Shown here piece by piece: positions 1 to 11,223 of a stretch of DNA of 64,000 bases. Position numbers and translations under genes: made by a program. Where the stretch lies: contig JAJNNX010000013.1 in assembly GCA_023159155.1 (NCBI GenBank), positions 496,001-560,000 of the forward strand. The letters run 5' to 3'. The notes under the pieces are model-generated. The model ran no database searches. It saw only the letters and a list, made by a program, of their open reading frames with translations, and was not told the DNA's origin. This DNA is from Ustulina deusta. Taxonomy: Eukaryota > Ascomycota > Sordariomycetes > Xylariales > Xylariaceae. Each line of letters begins with the position of its first letter. The stretch's first letter is position 1.

Positions 1-1180
1 GGGAGGCTGTAGCTCTAGCAACATGCTAGACCCCCACAGTTTCATCGCGTACTCAGGCGCTTCGAGGTCAACTGGCTGACTGATATAACGCAACGCCGTC
101 AAGTTCTTTGATGACAAAAACAGGTCGTCTCCAAGTTGATACTTATCCGCGAATATCGTCCGCGGCAACGTCAAATACGCATGCAGAGAGCAGGATGAGT
201 CTTGTGACGGTGGTTTGCTGGAGTCAATTCTTAGCTGCAAGGTTGGATGTAAACCCAATGGATGTATAAATTCCGAGGAAAATGTTGAGCTAGCATCTTT
301 GTGCCGCGAAGGGAATGCGAACAAGACGGGGGAAGGTTTCGTATCCTCGCCCAGGACTGTCAGCAGGCCAGTAACACCTAACTCATGAGGCTCTAAGTGT
401 GGAGGCGAATCAGGCGTCAAAATGCCTACCTCGGTCCTATGGTCTGGATGGGAATCAATGAATAGCTCGTGGCGGTCCTCTGACCAAACAACTGTGCTCT
501 TTAGGGCATGGGAGATGGCGTCGTAGGATAAGTCAAGAGACACGGCATTCCCAAGTCCTCGGGCCCGTTTTTTGCAATCCGAGTCCCCAGGAGCACATGC
601 ATACAGCTCGGCATACGTAGACAAGTTGGTTAGCGTATCTAGCGGTTGGAAATATTGGAAGGCGGCCGAGTGCGAGAATCGATCGGTGGGAAGTTTGGTG
701 AACGACTCCTTGAAGATGTTAGAGGGCACATAGAGCAATCCTTCCTCTTCTTATTTCCCAGAGCTACGTACAGCTGGCGACGAGCAGTCCAAATCTCCAA
801 ATGCAGCGCGAAGCTGGGCACATAGTCGGGTACTTCAACAAGTCAGCGACATGGTATTCCGAGAGGATCTAGGCCGTTGCCTACGAGTCCGCAGCGCTGG
901 CGGTCTGGGGCGTGTAGAAGACATGCAGCCCGGGCGGCAGCCTCGAGTTCCAAGGTCCAAGGGTGTCGTGGGCTCGTGGCGCACTCCAACGGATGTGCAG
1001 CTCACGGATCTCGTGGAGGAGTTCCCGGAGTTCGGCGGGGAGCTCCTCGAGAGCGAGCGTGACGCGGTGCTCGCGAACAGCTACCAGGTCCGGGCCGGAT
1101 ATAGAGCGGTCGCGGATGTCGAGGGAAGACAGCTCGATGCCATGTTCGTTCCGATGGAAAAAGGTAATGCGGTGTCGCAT
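1..1180 (-). CDS. pbn1: Pbn1 / PIG-X-like GPI-mannosyltransferase I subunit (N-terminal part, runs off the window)
   Basis: Pbn1 (mammalian PIG-X) is the ER-membrane partner of the Gpi14/PIG-M mannosyltransferase that adds the first mannose to GPI anchors. Exon 1 (885-1180) starts MRHRITFFHR and carries the family-typical ISGPDL, VREHRVTLALEELP and ELHIRW stretches. Exon 2 is 772-832 and exon 3 is 708 down to the window edge. Intron 833-884 (52 bp) has a CTGAC branch point; intron 709-771 (63 bp) has donor GTACGT and branch CTAAC. The phases (296 + 61 bp) close exactly and remove the in-frame stops otherwise seen. Exon 3 contains TDRFSHSAAFQYFQPL and SSKPP...LTLPRTIF, typical of fungal Pbn1. 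The C-terminal membrane end lies outside the window. Family assignment is from recognised motifs, not a search; exon boundaries are inferred. Confidence 0.85.
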
Positions 1181-1490
1181 GTTGAATTAGGTATCGTGGA
1201 TAAGTGTCTGTGCAGGATGTTGTCTGTCTTACAGGCGAATGGATACCTACCTGGCAATTATAGGTGCTTAACCTACCCCAGGTTAGGTAAGTAACTTGTA
1301 GGTACCTGGGCAGGTAAAGACGGAGCTTTAGCTCACCCTGGTCATCAGCCCCACCATGCGTTGGTTAATTCGTCATATGCGTCACGTTAACTTCCAGCCT
1401 CAGGGTAGGAGTAGGAGTGCACCAAGTAAGTCATTCAGGTTATCATTCAGGTTATATCGGGATAACATGACCCAAGTCGCATACCGGCCC
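1181..1490. other. Intergenic between the pbn1 5' end and the next gene's 3' end
   Basis: This stretch holds the pbn1 promoter side and the downstream flank of the next gene. AGGTTAGGTAAGTAAC and TAGGTACCTGGGCAGG-like words occur at about 1270-1315, part of the dispersed CCTAGGTA-type motifs seen across the window. No gene or RNA is recognised. Confidence 0.5.
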
Positions 1491-2352
1491 TTAGGCAATG
1501 CGACTATATGTTGTAGCATTCGCCTCCAGCACAACACCCTTCCACACCTCATCCCACTGCCTGCCCCCAGCAAAGCGACTCAAGGCCTCTTGATTCCGCC
1601 ACGCGCCAACAACAACAAACTCATCCCTGTCCTCCTTCCCCTGATCTTTCTCGAGCTTCCAACCCCCAATATGCCCAAATCCTGCCGCGGCAAATAACAA
1701 GTTCTTCGCCTCATCGTTCCAGATCTTCTCGATCTGCCTCCTCTTCCCATCTTCGACGCCAATTCTCAGCACACTTAAAAGCCCCGCGTCGAGCGTTTCC
1801 TTGCCCAACATCTGGACCCCTTCGACGTGGAAGAACCTGGTCTCCGAAAGTACGGCGTGAGGCACGAGTGTCCGGATAGCTTGCTGGTTTTGTTCGCTGG
1901 CTACACACTCGGCGTGCTGTGCGGGGGAGTCCCAGTGCGCCGTTACGAGCATGGTGCCCTGGTCCTCGTGCTGCTGGTACAATGCGGCGCCACGGACGGC
2001 CGGGGGTCCGGACGGAAGGGTTGCCGATGCGTTCGCTGCGGCCCACTGTCGCTGGATTAGTATGCTATTTATTACCCATGGAGTATGCCTGAGAACTTTT
2101 CCCCTGAGCTTGATTATCGTAGTGAGTTGAACAGTGAATGAAAAAGAAAACATTAAAATAAAATAAAATAAACCCCCAAAGAGGGGATGAAACAAGGACA
2201 CAGAACAAATACACCGTATTAGATCATAGAAAGGTATCTTAGGCACATACATCACTTTGTAACTCAATGCCTTCCCGGACCGCCTGAAGGTACGCTGGCG
2301 AGATAGACCCCGGGGTTGCAGAAGGGATCCAGGCTAGTTCCGTCACAGGCAT
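1491..2352 (-). CDS. Dimeric alpha-beta barrel (ABM-like) fungal protein
   Basis: Two exons are inferred. Exon 1 (2251-2352) encodes MPVTELAWIPSATPGSISPA... through LQSD and ends at a GTATGT donor. A 199-bp intron (2052-2250) follows, and exon 2 (1491-2051) resumes at RQWAAANAS; the total is about 220 aa. Exon 2 holds VRGAALYQQHEDQGTMLVTAHWDSP, an AQH...SEQNQQAI stretch and RFFHVEGVQM, which resemble fungal ferredoxin-like/dimeric alpha-beta barrel proteins related to ABM monooxygenase folds. A second FVVVGAWRNQEAL segment could form a second half-barrel. A longer single-frame reading from 2267 adds a hydrophobic N-terminus that I judge to be intron sequence. The biochemical role is unknown. 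Nothing in the neighbours (Pbn1, RING protein) suggests a pathway. The family call is moderate. Confidence 0.55.
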
Positions 2353-3199
2353 TTTCAGGTAGGAGTTTCACCACATAAATTAGGTAGGTATAAAAGGGGG
2401 GGTAACGGGGGGTTAGCCGAAGACAGTGAATTTTGATGAATTGGAGAGAAGGCAGGAGTGTTGGATGCCTATCGTGAATTAACCGAATATTCTAGACACG
2501 ACACAAGACGTCTTTAAAAGCGCATCATTGCAGGATCTAGATCTGACGCGGCAGCCTGCTGCCTCCACCTAAGACGGACCCTGTGAGAAGCAGTGATTAC
2601 ACATCAAGACAAACAGTTATAGCCTCGGGGTAATCTCACCCCATGTTCACAAGTACGATATAAAGAACATATCACCGTAAAGGTCTTAATGTGGCATCGA
2701 TGGGGAAGTGATCAAAACCTGGCAAACACAGGTTCATTAAGCAGTAAACCATAAACACGACCCGCTGTAAAGCACTGTATCATACTTAGGCTGATATACA
2801 GGAGAGTAATTGATATCTACTCTATGCTAGCGTGGATCTGCTTGTCTTGAAGCATGCCACCGTTTCGTCCGCAGCGAAGCATAACCGAAGCTGTAGCATA
2901 ACCACCTGCCTTTAAGGAGCAGTGACAATGGCAAACGCAACACATTACATTTAACACAAAGACGTAGTGCAACAATTTGCTCTGCGAGGTCGCCAATTAG
3001 AAGTACTTTCAAGAAGCGCTGAGCAACATTTGATCGAGTTGGGATCATGCGTATTGACATCTTATATCCCCCTCTGCTGATTGACGCGGATGGAGACAAC
3101 TGTGTGCTCAACACATTGATTCGATTCATCCTTCCTTTTCGTCTTGGCTGGGTGAGCACCCTTTTCCCTTCTATGCAAAGCCGGTAAATCTTCTGGATC
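2353..3199. other. Intergenic, no gene seen
   Basis: About 850 bp between two minus-strand genes: the promoter of the barrel protein on the left and the 3' flank of the RING/RS gene on the right. A G-rich patch lies near 2394-2415. A 110-codon minus-strand reading (2827-3159) has no family resemblance and is not called. Confidence 0.5.
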
Positions 3200-6100
3200 C
3201 TAATCCCAGCGGCGACCCTCTCTCTCTGCTTCTATGCGTCTCATGCGCTCTTCATCGTCAACGCTGACGGGCTCACTGCGGCGGCTCTTCCTCCGGCCAC
3301 CCCGGTCATCGGCAGCGTCACGGCTGCGCTTCCCACTGCTCCGACCGGCAAGACCGGTCATGCCAGCAATTCGCTGGGCTTCCTTCACAAGACGCTCTCT
3401 ATCGCGGGCTTCTCGCTCAATTGTGTGCGGATCTTTTGCTGGCGCACTAGGAATGGACTTTTGACCGCCAGTGGCGGACGACTGTGAGGCGCGGCGGGGT
3501 GCTTCGCTCTCGCGTCTCTGCATGTCGGATGAACGACCGCTCGCGCCTCTAATCTCAAGACCGGGCTTACTGCCAGCACCTTTAATTGAAAAGCTGCCTC
3601 TGGGACCGGTGGGGGGATTGAAGCTTTTCTCTGATGGTTCTACTGGAGTGGGAGGTTCAACCTTTGACACTTTGCTGTCATGGTTTCGATGTTCTTTATC
3701 GAGCTCACGAGAGCGTTCTTTGTCTCGTGCGCGGTCGCGGTCTTTCTCTCGTCCCCTTTCCCGTTCTCGATCATCGTCCCGATCACGATGCGACGAGCGG
3801 TGACTAGGTTTCCGATGGCGATCGTGATCGCTATCCCTGCCTCTATCCTTGTCGCGTTCCCGCCGTTTGTCATCGCGGTCGCGGTCCCGATCGCGGTCCC
3901 GGTCTCGGTCACGATCACGATCACGGTCGCGTTCTCGATGACTGCGGTGAGTCGAGCGCTTATGGTCGCGTTCTGCGGGAGATGCAGATCTAGATCGCTC
4001 CTCGTACTTATCAGCCCTCGGGCGTCCTTTGTAATCATCATCGTCTCTGGTAGAGCGCCGCTTGCTTCTATGCTTTCTACGGCGGTGATCACCATCGCGA
4101 CTTATGTCCGAGGCAGATGGAGAGCGGTGTCGTCTGTGCCTGTGAGTCTCTTTACGATCGCGACTGCGACTGCGGCTGTGGGTCGGACTTTGACTTCTTG
4201 ATATGCTATGGGTCCGGGAACGTCCGCGACCTCCATCCAGATCTTTTGCTCCGTCTTTCTCATCTATGCCATGGTCTTGTTGGTGGTCATGATGACGGCG
4301 ATCCTTGTCCTGCGGAGAACTACTCCGCGACTTTGGCCGTTCCTCCACGGGACTGGCCACAATTGGGCCATTAGTGCCTATACTGGGAATTTTCTCATCC
4401 ATAATATAACCACGTGCTTTTAAATGATAAAGGCTAGTGTTAGGAAGCCCCTGGCGCATTGCCTTGGGGCCCGTAGGTGCATTTAAAGGGACATCAGGAA
4501 CAACCCGTTGTGGCGGCGGCACTGAATCCAAGGGCCTAGCGCCATTTGCCCGTTGATGCACAGCAGAGACATCACCATCGGGATTCGTGTTGTCACCTTG
4601 AGTCTCTTCGGATCCAGGTACACGCTCCTTGACTACTTGATTCTGGGTCTCCGATGCCCCGCCGTCGCCTCCCTGTGCAGTAACAGCATTCTGTCCATCC
4701 TGACTCACTGGCTGTCCATCTTGGGATTGGTCTGCCCGTATCGTCCTTCCAAATTCATCAACATTGCCTGATGTGGTGTCGACCGCCTGCGGTGTGCCAT
4801 TGTATTGGCCACCAGCCCAAGCATTGCCTTGGGGGTTATAATTGTGGTGGTATCCACGACCATAACCTCCGTAATACCCACGACCACGGCCTCTTCCTCG
4901 GAAACCATAATTGCCTCGGCGATGGTCATTGAACTGGTTGTGGTGGCCGTAATTACCCGTGCGAAAATTTGTGTTAAAATTGCCAAAATCACCATTACCC
5001 ATGCCAGGCACATTTGGATTGAAATTATCTTGGCCGACGTTCCATGATTGTTGTCCGTTCCAGTCATCGCCGCCACCATTGAATCCATTCATGCCCATGT
5101 TCATGTTCATGCCGTTCATGCCCATGCCTTGTGCACTGAAGCCACCACTCATCAACATGTTCTGCATCATCATTGGATCCATCATGCCTGTACGTCAGAA
5201 ATTAGCAGCTGTTCCTTGCTCACATAGCCAGAAAAGACGAACCCATCATAGGGAATGATCCGAATGCGGCGGGGTTCATGCCATTTTGCATTGCCATCAT
5301 CATCTGCATTTGGGTCATGTCTCCATTGCCGAAATTCATATTGAAATTATTATTCATGGGGTCGAAACCAAAATTCATGCCAGATTGTTCCGACTGATCT
5401 GCGCCAACTTCAGCCACAGCATTACCCTTTTCTCCTTCTTCGCCCGTGCTTTCCTCGATCGCATGGTCTTGCGGACCAGATTCCTCTGCTTCCTCAACCT
5501 CAGCATTTTGTTCCTCAGCTGGATTGCCTCTACTTCCTGCCTATCAGGTTGTTAGCATCGTCTGCAATTCTTGGGACTCAGTGCTACTTACTGCATCTGG
5601 CTGGTCATTAATGACTTCGTCAGGAGCCGTCTTGTTCTCAGTCTCAACCGAAGAGTCGGCGGTTGGTACGGTTGCACTGTCTGGGGGATGTTCTGAGTTG
5701 GTGCGCTCTGGAGCAGAAGATTCTGTAGCAGGAGGATCTGCTGGTCCTTGATTTTGTATCGGTGTGGGTGTGGGTGTGGGTGCCGCTTGAACAGGAGTCG
5801 TGGGCGCAGAGCCGTTAGTCTTGGGCCGGGTAGCCTCGCGCTTCTTCTCCTCCGTCTTCAAGAAAACTCTGATGGTGGTTCGGAGCGATTTGTAGACAGT
5901 GCAATCGGCGCCCGAAACGGGGGTATGCTCGCAAACCGGACAAGAAGACGGCAGGGTAGCCTGGCCTAGAACAGGTCTTAGCATTGGATTTCTCATGTCT
6001 GGACGTCAACATCAATTGGACGCGCTTACAATTTTCACAAATAGCCGTTTCGCAGCACGGCAACCGGAAGGCATTGACAGCTAATTTGCTGCAGATAGCA

Positions 6101-6238
6101 CATCGCAGCTTCGTAGGCAACTCATCCTGGGTAAGAGAACTGCAGATGGTTTGAGTATAGGGCTTTCCCTGAATGCCTGAAGGGCGAGGGGACAACATAC
6201 CTTGCCAGCTCGAGCTGGGCGGGAGTGAGAGTCGCCAT
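3200..6238 (-). CDS. RING-type zinc finger protein with Met/Asn/Gly-rich centre and RS/RD-repeat C-terminus
   Basis: Five exons are inferred: 6201-6238, 6030-6139, 5592-5965, 5243-5540 and 3200-5187. The introns are 61, 64, 51 and 55 bp and the phases close to 935 aa. The start at 6238 gives MATLTPAQLELASSLTQDEL. Residues ~20-65 form a RING-like cross-brace (CAIC...LPCC...ICENC...CPVC) similar to the RING of Mpe1/RBBP6, but the ubiquitin-like DWNN domain and zinc knuckle of that family are not seen. An acidic E/Q/P linker follows, then an M/N/G-rich segment (QMQMMMAMQNG), an R/G/Y-rich patch, and a long SR/RD-rich region including a run of about ten RD repeats. It ends in a charged tail. RS repeats imply nuclear RNA processing, and the RING implies possible ubiquitin-ligase activity; both are inference. 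The fourth intron uses a less standard GTTCGT donor and is the least certain boundary. Confidence 0.75.
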
Positions 6239-6753
6239 ACTGGAAAGGGATGGCGCCGCAGTTCTCCCAACGCATGTGGATGGAGATTGGGCTTGTTGGG
6301 CTTGTCGGGCTTCCTGGGGGGGAAGGAGTCGCGTGCGATATGTGTGCGATGTTGCAGTCCTACGCATAGGTGTGTCTATGCGACAAGTGTCATTTCCATT
6401 CAGAATATATACGTCGACGCCTGGTCCGTGTCACGAGTGACAAGTCGAGGCGCTGTTTGATACAGGCACAATAGTGCTGCAGCGGATTGTTCAGAGAATA
6501 GGCTGCACCATTGTTTGTCCGACGCGCGCAATGGAGCAAGCGGATAGATGCTGGATGTGGTACTGGCTGCGTGATACGTGATGCGTGATGCATTACTGAA
6601 GAAGTTTTGAGGGCGGGTGGAGCCCGGGTTAGGTAATGCCTGCGCCACACGGGGGAGGAAACATCTAAACGGTGTTTGCATATATCCAGGGATATCGATT
6701 AAACACGGGACAAGGTATCATACCTAACAGACCTACCAGGTACCTACAAGGTA
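6239..6753. other. 5' flank of the RING/RS gene up to the transposon
   Basis: About 515 bp of normal-composition DNA. CCTACCAGGTACCTACAAGG-type words occur at 6720-6752 immediately before the AT-rich element. No gene is seen. Confidence 0.5.
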
Positions 6754-6806
6754 CCGCATTCTTCGATTAGAACTTGACCGGTGCTAATGGCTTGGCATGC
6801 AATGAT
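6754..6806 (+). repeat. Left terminal inverted repeat
   Basis: Starts CCGCATTCTTCG and pairs inverted with 9840-9892. Most of the seven differences in 53 positions are single substitutions; several are transitions. The TA at 6752-6753 is the left target-site duplication. Confidence 0.85.
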
Positions 6807-8099
6807 CTTTTCTGCTAGACCGTAATTGGAAAGCATTTATTTAAACGAATATTATACAAATATGCTTGTTTTTAACGGAATGTTTGTATAGTGCTAATTT
6901 TTGTTAGCTAAACAGGTTCGCGGCTAGAATATATAGCTAAATTATATGTTCTATAGCTAAAACATATAAAATAGCTAAATTTTTTAATTCTAGCTAAATT
7001 ATATAAATTTAGTTAAATTATATAAATTTATAATAATATTAGTAGTATAACTAGTTAATATAGCTTGCTAACCTAGCTAAAATAGTTTTAATACTATTAC
7101 TTATATTTAAACTATATAGTTAAATAAAAAAAAATATTATAAAAGCTAAATATAGTTTTTTAAAGCTTATTAAATAAGTTTATAAATATTATTTAAAATA
7201 AAAAAAAATAAAAGTATTATTATTTATTAAAAATTATTAGATCTTATTTAATTTAAATATTAATAGTAAATATATATTAATAAATAAAAGCTAAATTTTT
7301 ATTAGTATTTTATTTATTATTAAAAAAAACTTTTATAGATTTTTTTTTAAAAAAGCTATTATATATTTTAAAATATTTAGTAAATAATATATTTCTAACT
7401 AATAAATATAACAAAAAAGAATTTTTAATAGTTATATTTTTTAGTTTAGTTTTTGTTAGCTAGAATTAAAAGCAATATTATAAAAAGAATTTTATTAAAT
7501 AAAACAAAATTAAAAGTTAATAATAATTATTTAGTTTAAATAAAAAATAATAGTTATTTTTAATATTTTTTATTTTAATTATAATAATATATTTATATTT
7601 TTAAATAAATAGTTTAAAAAGTTCTTATAATATTATTAGATTAATTATTACTAAGTTATATATATATTTATAAAAATATTTAAAAAAATAATTAGCTATA
7701 CTAATATATTTTTATAGTTTATTAAAAAAAACTTATAATATAACTAGTTTTAATTTAATACTATATTAATAAGCAATTTTATTAAAAATATTAGTTTTAG
7801 CAAGTTTTTTTATTATTTAATTATTAATATAAATAAAACTTTAATATTTTTTAAGTTTTTAATAAGTTATATATATAATTTTATAAATATTAAATTAAAT
7901 AATAAAAAAAGCAATAAAAATAAGTAAAAAAAACGCTAAGCAACGCTAGTTTTAATAATAATTACTAATAAATTATATATAAAAAAATTAAAGCTTTTAA
8001 TTATTTTTTATAACAAAAATAATATTTTTATTAAAAAAAATTGCTATATTATAAAAATATTAATATAAAGTTTAATACTACTATATATAATAATAAAAA

Positions 8100-8551
8100 A
8101 TTATTTAAAAAATAGATTAAAATAAACTTAGCTATTTATATTAGAAAAAATAATTATTTATTAGTAATAAATATAATTAATTTTTATAAAACCCCGCAAG
8201 TTAAAAAAGCGCTAAAAAATATAAATATTTTAATAGTAATAATTTTGCCTAGCTTTATGGCCTATTTTTAACTACTAAATATAAAATTTAATAGGGTTTT
8301 TAAAATCTAGCTATATAAAAAGTTAGATTTTTATTTAGAATAGCTAAATAAAATAGAAAAGTTGCCTAATAAGTAGTTAATTAGCGCAAAATATGTAATA
8401 ATAACTTATATTATTAGTAACGTATAAAAAAGAGTTTTTATAGCAAAAAATTAAGCTTTAATTATAAGGTTATTTAAAAAAACTAATATTTTTATTTATT
8501 TAAATAACTATAATAATTATTTTATTAATATTAAAAATATTAATTTATTAT
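8100..8551 (+). pseudogene. Pogo-like DDE_1 transposase remnant
   Basis: One frame (codon start at 8191) reads LLVINIINFYKTPQVKKAL, then an NILIVIILPS stretch, LLNIKFNRVFK, YVIITYIISNV and ALIIRLFKKTNIFI. This follows the layout of pogo/Tigger DDE_1 catalytic domains (D...TP.VKKAL...QPLDV..N.PFK...I.KAFKK.GIS). It is interrupted by about eight stop codons, all TAG or TAA. They fall where the family has Gln or Trp (for example before LLNIKF, where QPLD is expected), as CpA-to-TpA mutation would produce. The N-terminal DNA-binding part upstream is not recognisable. It lies centrally in the TIR-bounded element. Confidence 0.7.
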
Positions 8552-9839
8552 AATTATAGTTAAATAATTAATATTACTAGCTAAATAAACATATAAACTT
8601 TAAGATTATAAAAGTTATTACTACTTTAAAAAGTAGTAATAAGTTTTTTATAATAATAAAAGTTCTTAAAATACTTTAAAATATTTATAAATATTTTTAA
8701 AATAAAATATTAAAAAAAATATATAAGTAGCGTAAATTATATATAAATAGTTTAAAAATAAAGATAGTTAATTAGCTAGAAAATATTAATGCTATATAAA
8801 TTACTAATAATAATTATTAGCTTTATACTAATATATTTTTAAATTTAAATATTAATTGTTTATTATTTTTAATATAAAACATAGCTATATTAGTTATAAT
8901 AAATATAAACTAAATTATATAAAAAAATAATATATAAATATTTTAATATAATTTAAATAGTTATAACATATTATAATATTAAAACATATTATTAAATATT
9001 TTTAAATTTAAAAACAATTTTATTACTTAGCTAAAAATAGATTAAATTATTATTATATATATATTTTGCTATTTATTTTAAATATTAATTTAGTTTTATT
9101 ATTAAAAATATATTGCTAAAATATTTATAAAATATTAATATATATATATATATATATTTATAAGCTTTATAATTAATAAAATTAGATATTGTATTGCTAA
9201 TATATATAGGTATTCCTTAGGTATATTAGTAGTAATATGGCTTTTTTTAGTATAAACAACTCTATAGCTTATATATTTTAGTTTTATTAATTTAATATAT
9301 ATACTAAGTAGTAAGCCTAAGTAATATAGCAATAATAAATATTATTATAACTAAAAAAGCATATAAACTGCAGTAACGCTTTAATATTAATAATGTTTAT
9401 TTATTAATATATACTAAAGCAAAGTAAATATGCTAAAATAGCAGTTAGTAGTAGTTTAAGGGGCGTATGTAAACATAAAAGTATAAGTTTAGCTGGCCTA
9501 GAATAAAGAGTTAAAATAGGTTTAGTTTTCTAAATCTATAAATATTTTGTTAGTTATATAAATTAGATATAATATAAAATATTTATAAATAAAATTAATT
9601 AATAGATTTTATATAATTGGAATACTAGGCTAATAAAATTAGTAGATTAAAGGGCTAGGCTAGGTAATGGGGTTAATAGAATAAAGTCTTAGTGCTATAT
9701 TTAATTAGTGTTAAAGCAGAAAAAATAGATAAAAAATCAGAGTTTTATAGGGAAAAAATAATATACCTATATAAAATAGGTGGCTAGCTAACGTGTTACT
9801 AGTTAGATTAAGGTTAAATTAATATGGTCTGTGCTGCAT

Positions 9840-9892
9840 ATTAATGCAGGCCAAGCCATTAGCGCCGGTCAAGTTCTAAAGGAGGAATGCGG
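9840..9892 (-). repeat. Right terminal inverted repeat
   Basis: Inverted copy of 6754-6806 (46/53 identical), ending GAATGCGG. It is followed by TA at 9893-9894, the right target-site duplication. Confidence 0.85.
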
Positions 9893-10382
9893 TAGGCACC
9901 TATCTGGGCGCCTATCTGGGTTACAAATAGGTAGGCAGCAATTGGATATTAGGTACCTCTAACCTACCTCGGTAAGCATCACCCAGCCTGGCTGCAAGGA
10001 TTGTGTAAAGATCGCATCAATAGACGCCGCCTCTTTAGACTGTCTTCTAGATACTCCATTACTGCCTTACAGACAATCTACTAGTTTTCAAAAAAACTGA
10101 GGCACCGTCCACGGGTATTGCCGAACAGAGACCTATCGTAGAGAATAGTGGGTATTGAATGATAAGAACATTGAATGTGCGGTCTTATACTGCTATAGGC
10201 TTACTCACTCCTTGCGCGCTGTTAATACATCAAGAGGACATCCATGTGCGATAGACACCCCAGATACCGGCTCCTCAAAAGCAACTTTCGCTCCAATATT
10301 ACATGTCAAAAATAATAAACAGCCCCTGGCTTACGGACAATATCCTCCTTTATCCCGGAGCGACTCGTCCACCCACTCTTCT
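9893..10382. other. Flank between the transposon and the Rab gene 3' end
   Basis: Composition returns abruptly to normal. A direct repeat of CCTATCTGGG occurs at 9899-9908 and 9911-9920, and CCTACCT-type words follow at about 9940-9975. No gene is seen. Confidence 0.5.
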
Positions 10383-11223
10383 CTAGCAGGCACACCCCTC
10401 CTTAGCAGCCTCCCTGGGGCCGTTCAGATTCACCCTCTGTTCCTCTCCACCTCGGCTGACGGCGTTCGATGCCCCGGGGCCTCTTGTGCTTTTTAACGAT
10501 GTTTCTGGGATTGCGTTCGCAATAGCCGTGAAGACATCTGTGACGTTGTAGCCGGTCTTGGCACTAGTCTCGAAGAAGAGAAGGCTTTCCTCCTCGGCGT
10601 ATGACTTCGCCTCCTCGGTTGATACCTTTCGAGCGTCTCCAGAGTCTTCGCCTTCAATGCCCTCACCCTCACCATTACCCCGCCCCGACTCGCCGTCGTT
10701 TGTAAGATCGAGTTTGTTACCAACTAAAGCGATGACAATGCCAGGTGATGCTTGTCTCTGGAGCTCGGCTACCCAGTGCCTAGCCTTCACAAGAGATGTA
10801 GGCTTGGTGAGATCGTAGACGACGAGGGCAGCTTGGGCATTCCTGTAGTACATGGGCGCGAGCGAGGCGAATCGTTCTTGTCCGGCGGTATCCCAGATCT
10901 CAAACTTGATCGTCCGTGAGGGAAGGTTGCACTTCTGGGTCAGAAAGGCAGCTTAACAGGATTACCATGTCAGCGCAACCGAGTTGATGCAAAGATTCGA
11001 CCGCGAGATTTGCGACATACCGCCAATTGTGGGTTCCTTGTTCTCCTGGAAATCATTGTTGACGAATCGCAGCACCAGCGAAGACTAGCGTAACAGTGCC
11101 ATATTAGTATCCACGCATCAAACTGAGCTGTGGTTGGGGCGGCAATACCTTTCCGACAGCTGCTTCACCGAGCAGTACCAGCTTCACGCTGCTGCTTGGT
11201 TTGGGGGCATTTGAATCGGCCAT
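10383..11223 (-). CDS. vps21: Rab5-type small GTPase (Vps21/Ypt5)
   Basis: Rab5-family GTPases control endosome fusion and vacuolar trafficking. Three exons are inferred: 11149-11223, 11021-11084 and 10383-10951 (introns 64 and 69 bp), giving 235 aa from MADSNAPKP. Visible motifs are the P-loop GEAAVGKS (residues 19-26, split by intron 1), switch [26 protein letters not shown] and ETSAK, plus the Rab5-like effector region [15 protein letters not shown]. The C-terminus GCAC supplies the two cysteines for geranylgeranylation. A Gly/Glu-rich insertion ([15 protein letters not shown]) follows GNKLDL, as in fungal Vps21 orthologues. Its start faces kri1 across about 600 bp, so the two probably share a bidirectional promoter region. 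Confidence 0.93.

Larger units (their letters stand above)
6754..9892 (+). mobile_element. RIP-degraded DNA transposon of the Tc1/mariner-pogo type with TIRs and TA duplication
   Basis: An AT-dominated block of 3,139 bp with sharp edges. The two ends are inverted copies (CCGCATTC...TTAGAACTTGACCGG...GCTAATGGCTTGGC) matching at 46 of 53 positions, and each end is flanked by TA. TA duplications are typical of Tc1/mariner and pogo/Fot1 elements. CA and TG dinucleotides are scarce inside, and most remaining C sits before T, as expected after RIP (CpA to TpA). A pogo-like DDE transposase frame lies on the plus strand near 8100-8550. The element is longer than the roughly 2 kb usual for Fot1/Pot2, so it may be a larger subfamily or contain an insertion. 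It appears inactive. Confidence 0.85.

Noticed and set aside
851..1294. 147-codon plus-strand frame
   Set aside because: It lies antisense to pbn1 exon 1, whose translation shows family motifs; composition is a mirror of that exon.
1491..2267. Single-exon reading of the barrel protein with a hydrophobic N-terminus
   Set aside because: The extra N-terminal segment coincides with an intron having a GTATGT donor; an in-phase upstream exon starting MPVTELAW explains the gene better.
2827..3159. 110-codon minus-strand frame
   Set aside because: No family resemblance, unusual K/R/L composition, and no splice or promoter support next to the RING gene 3' end.
9135..9332. 65-codon frame in the AT-rich block
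   Set aside because: Made almost only of I/L/Y/K codons expected from RIP-level AT content; it lies inside the degraded transposon.
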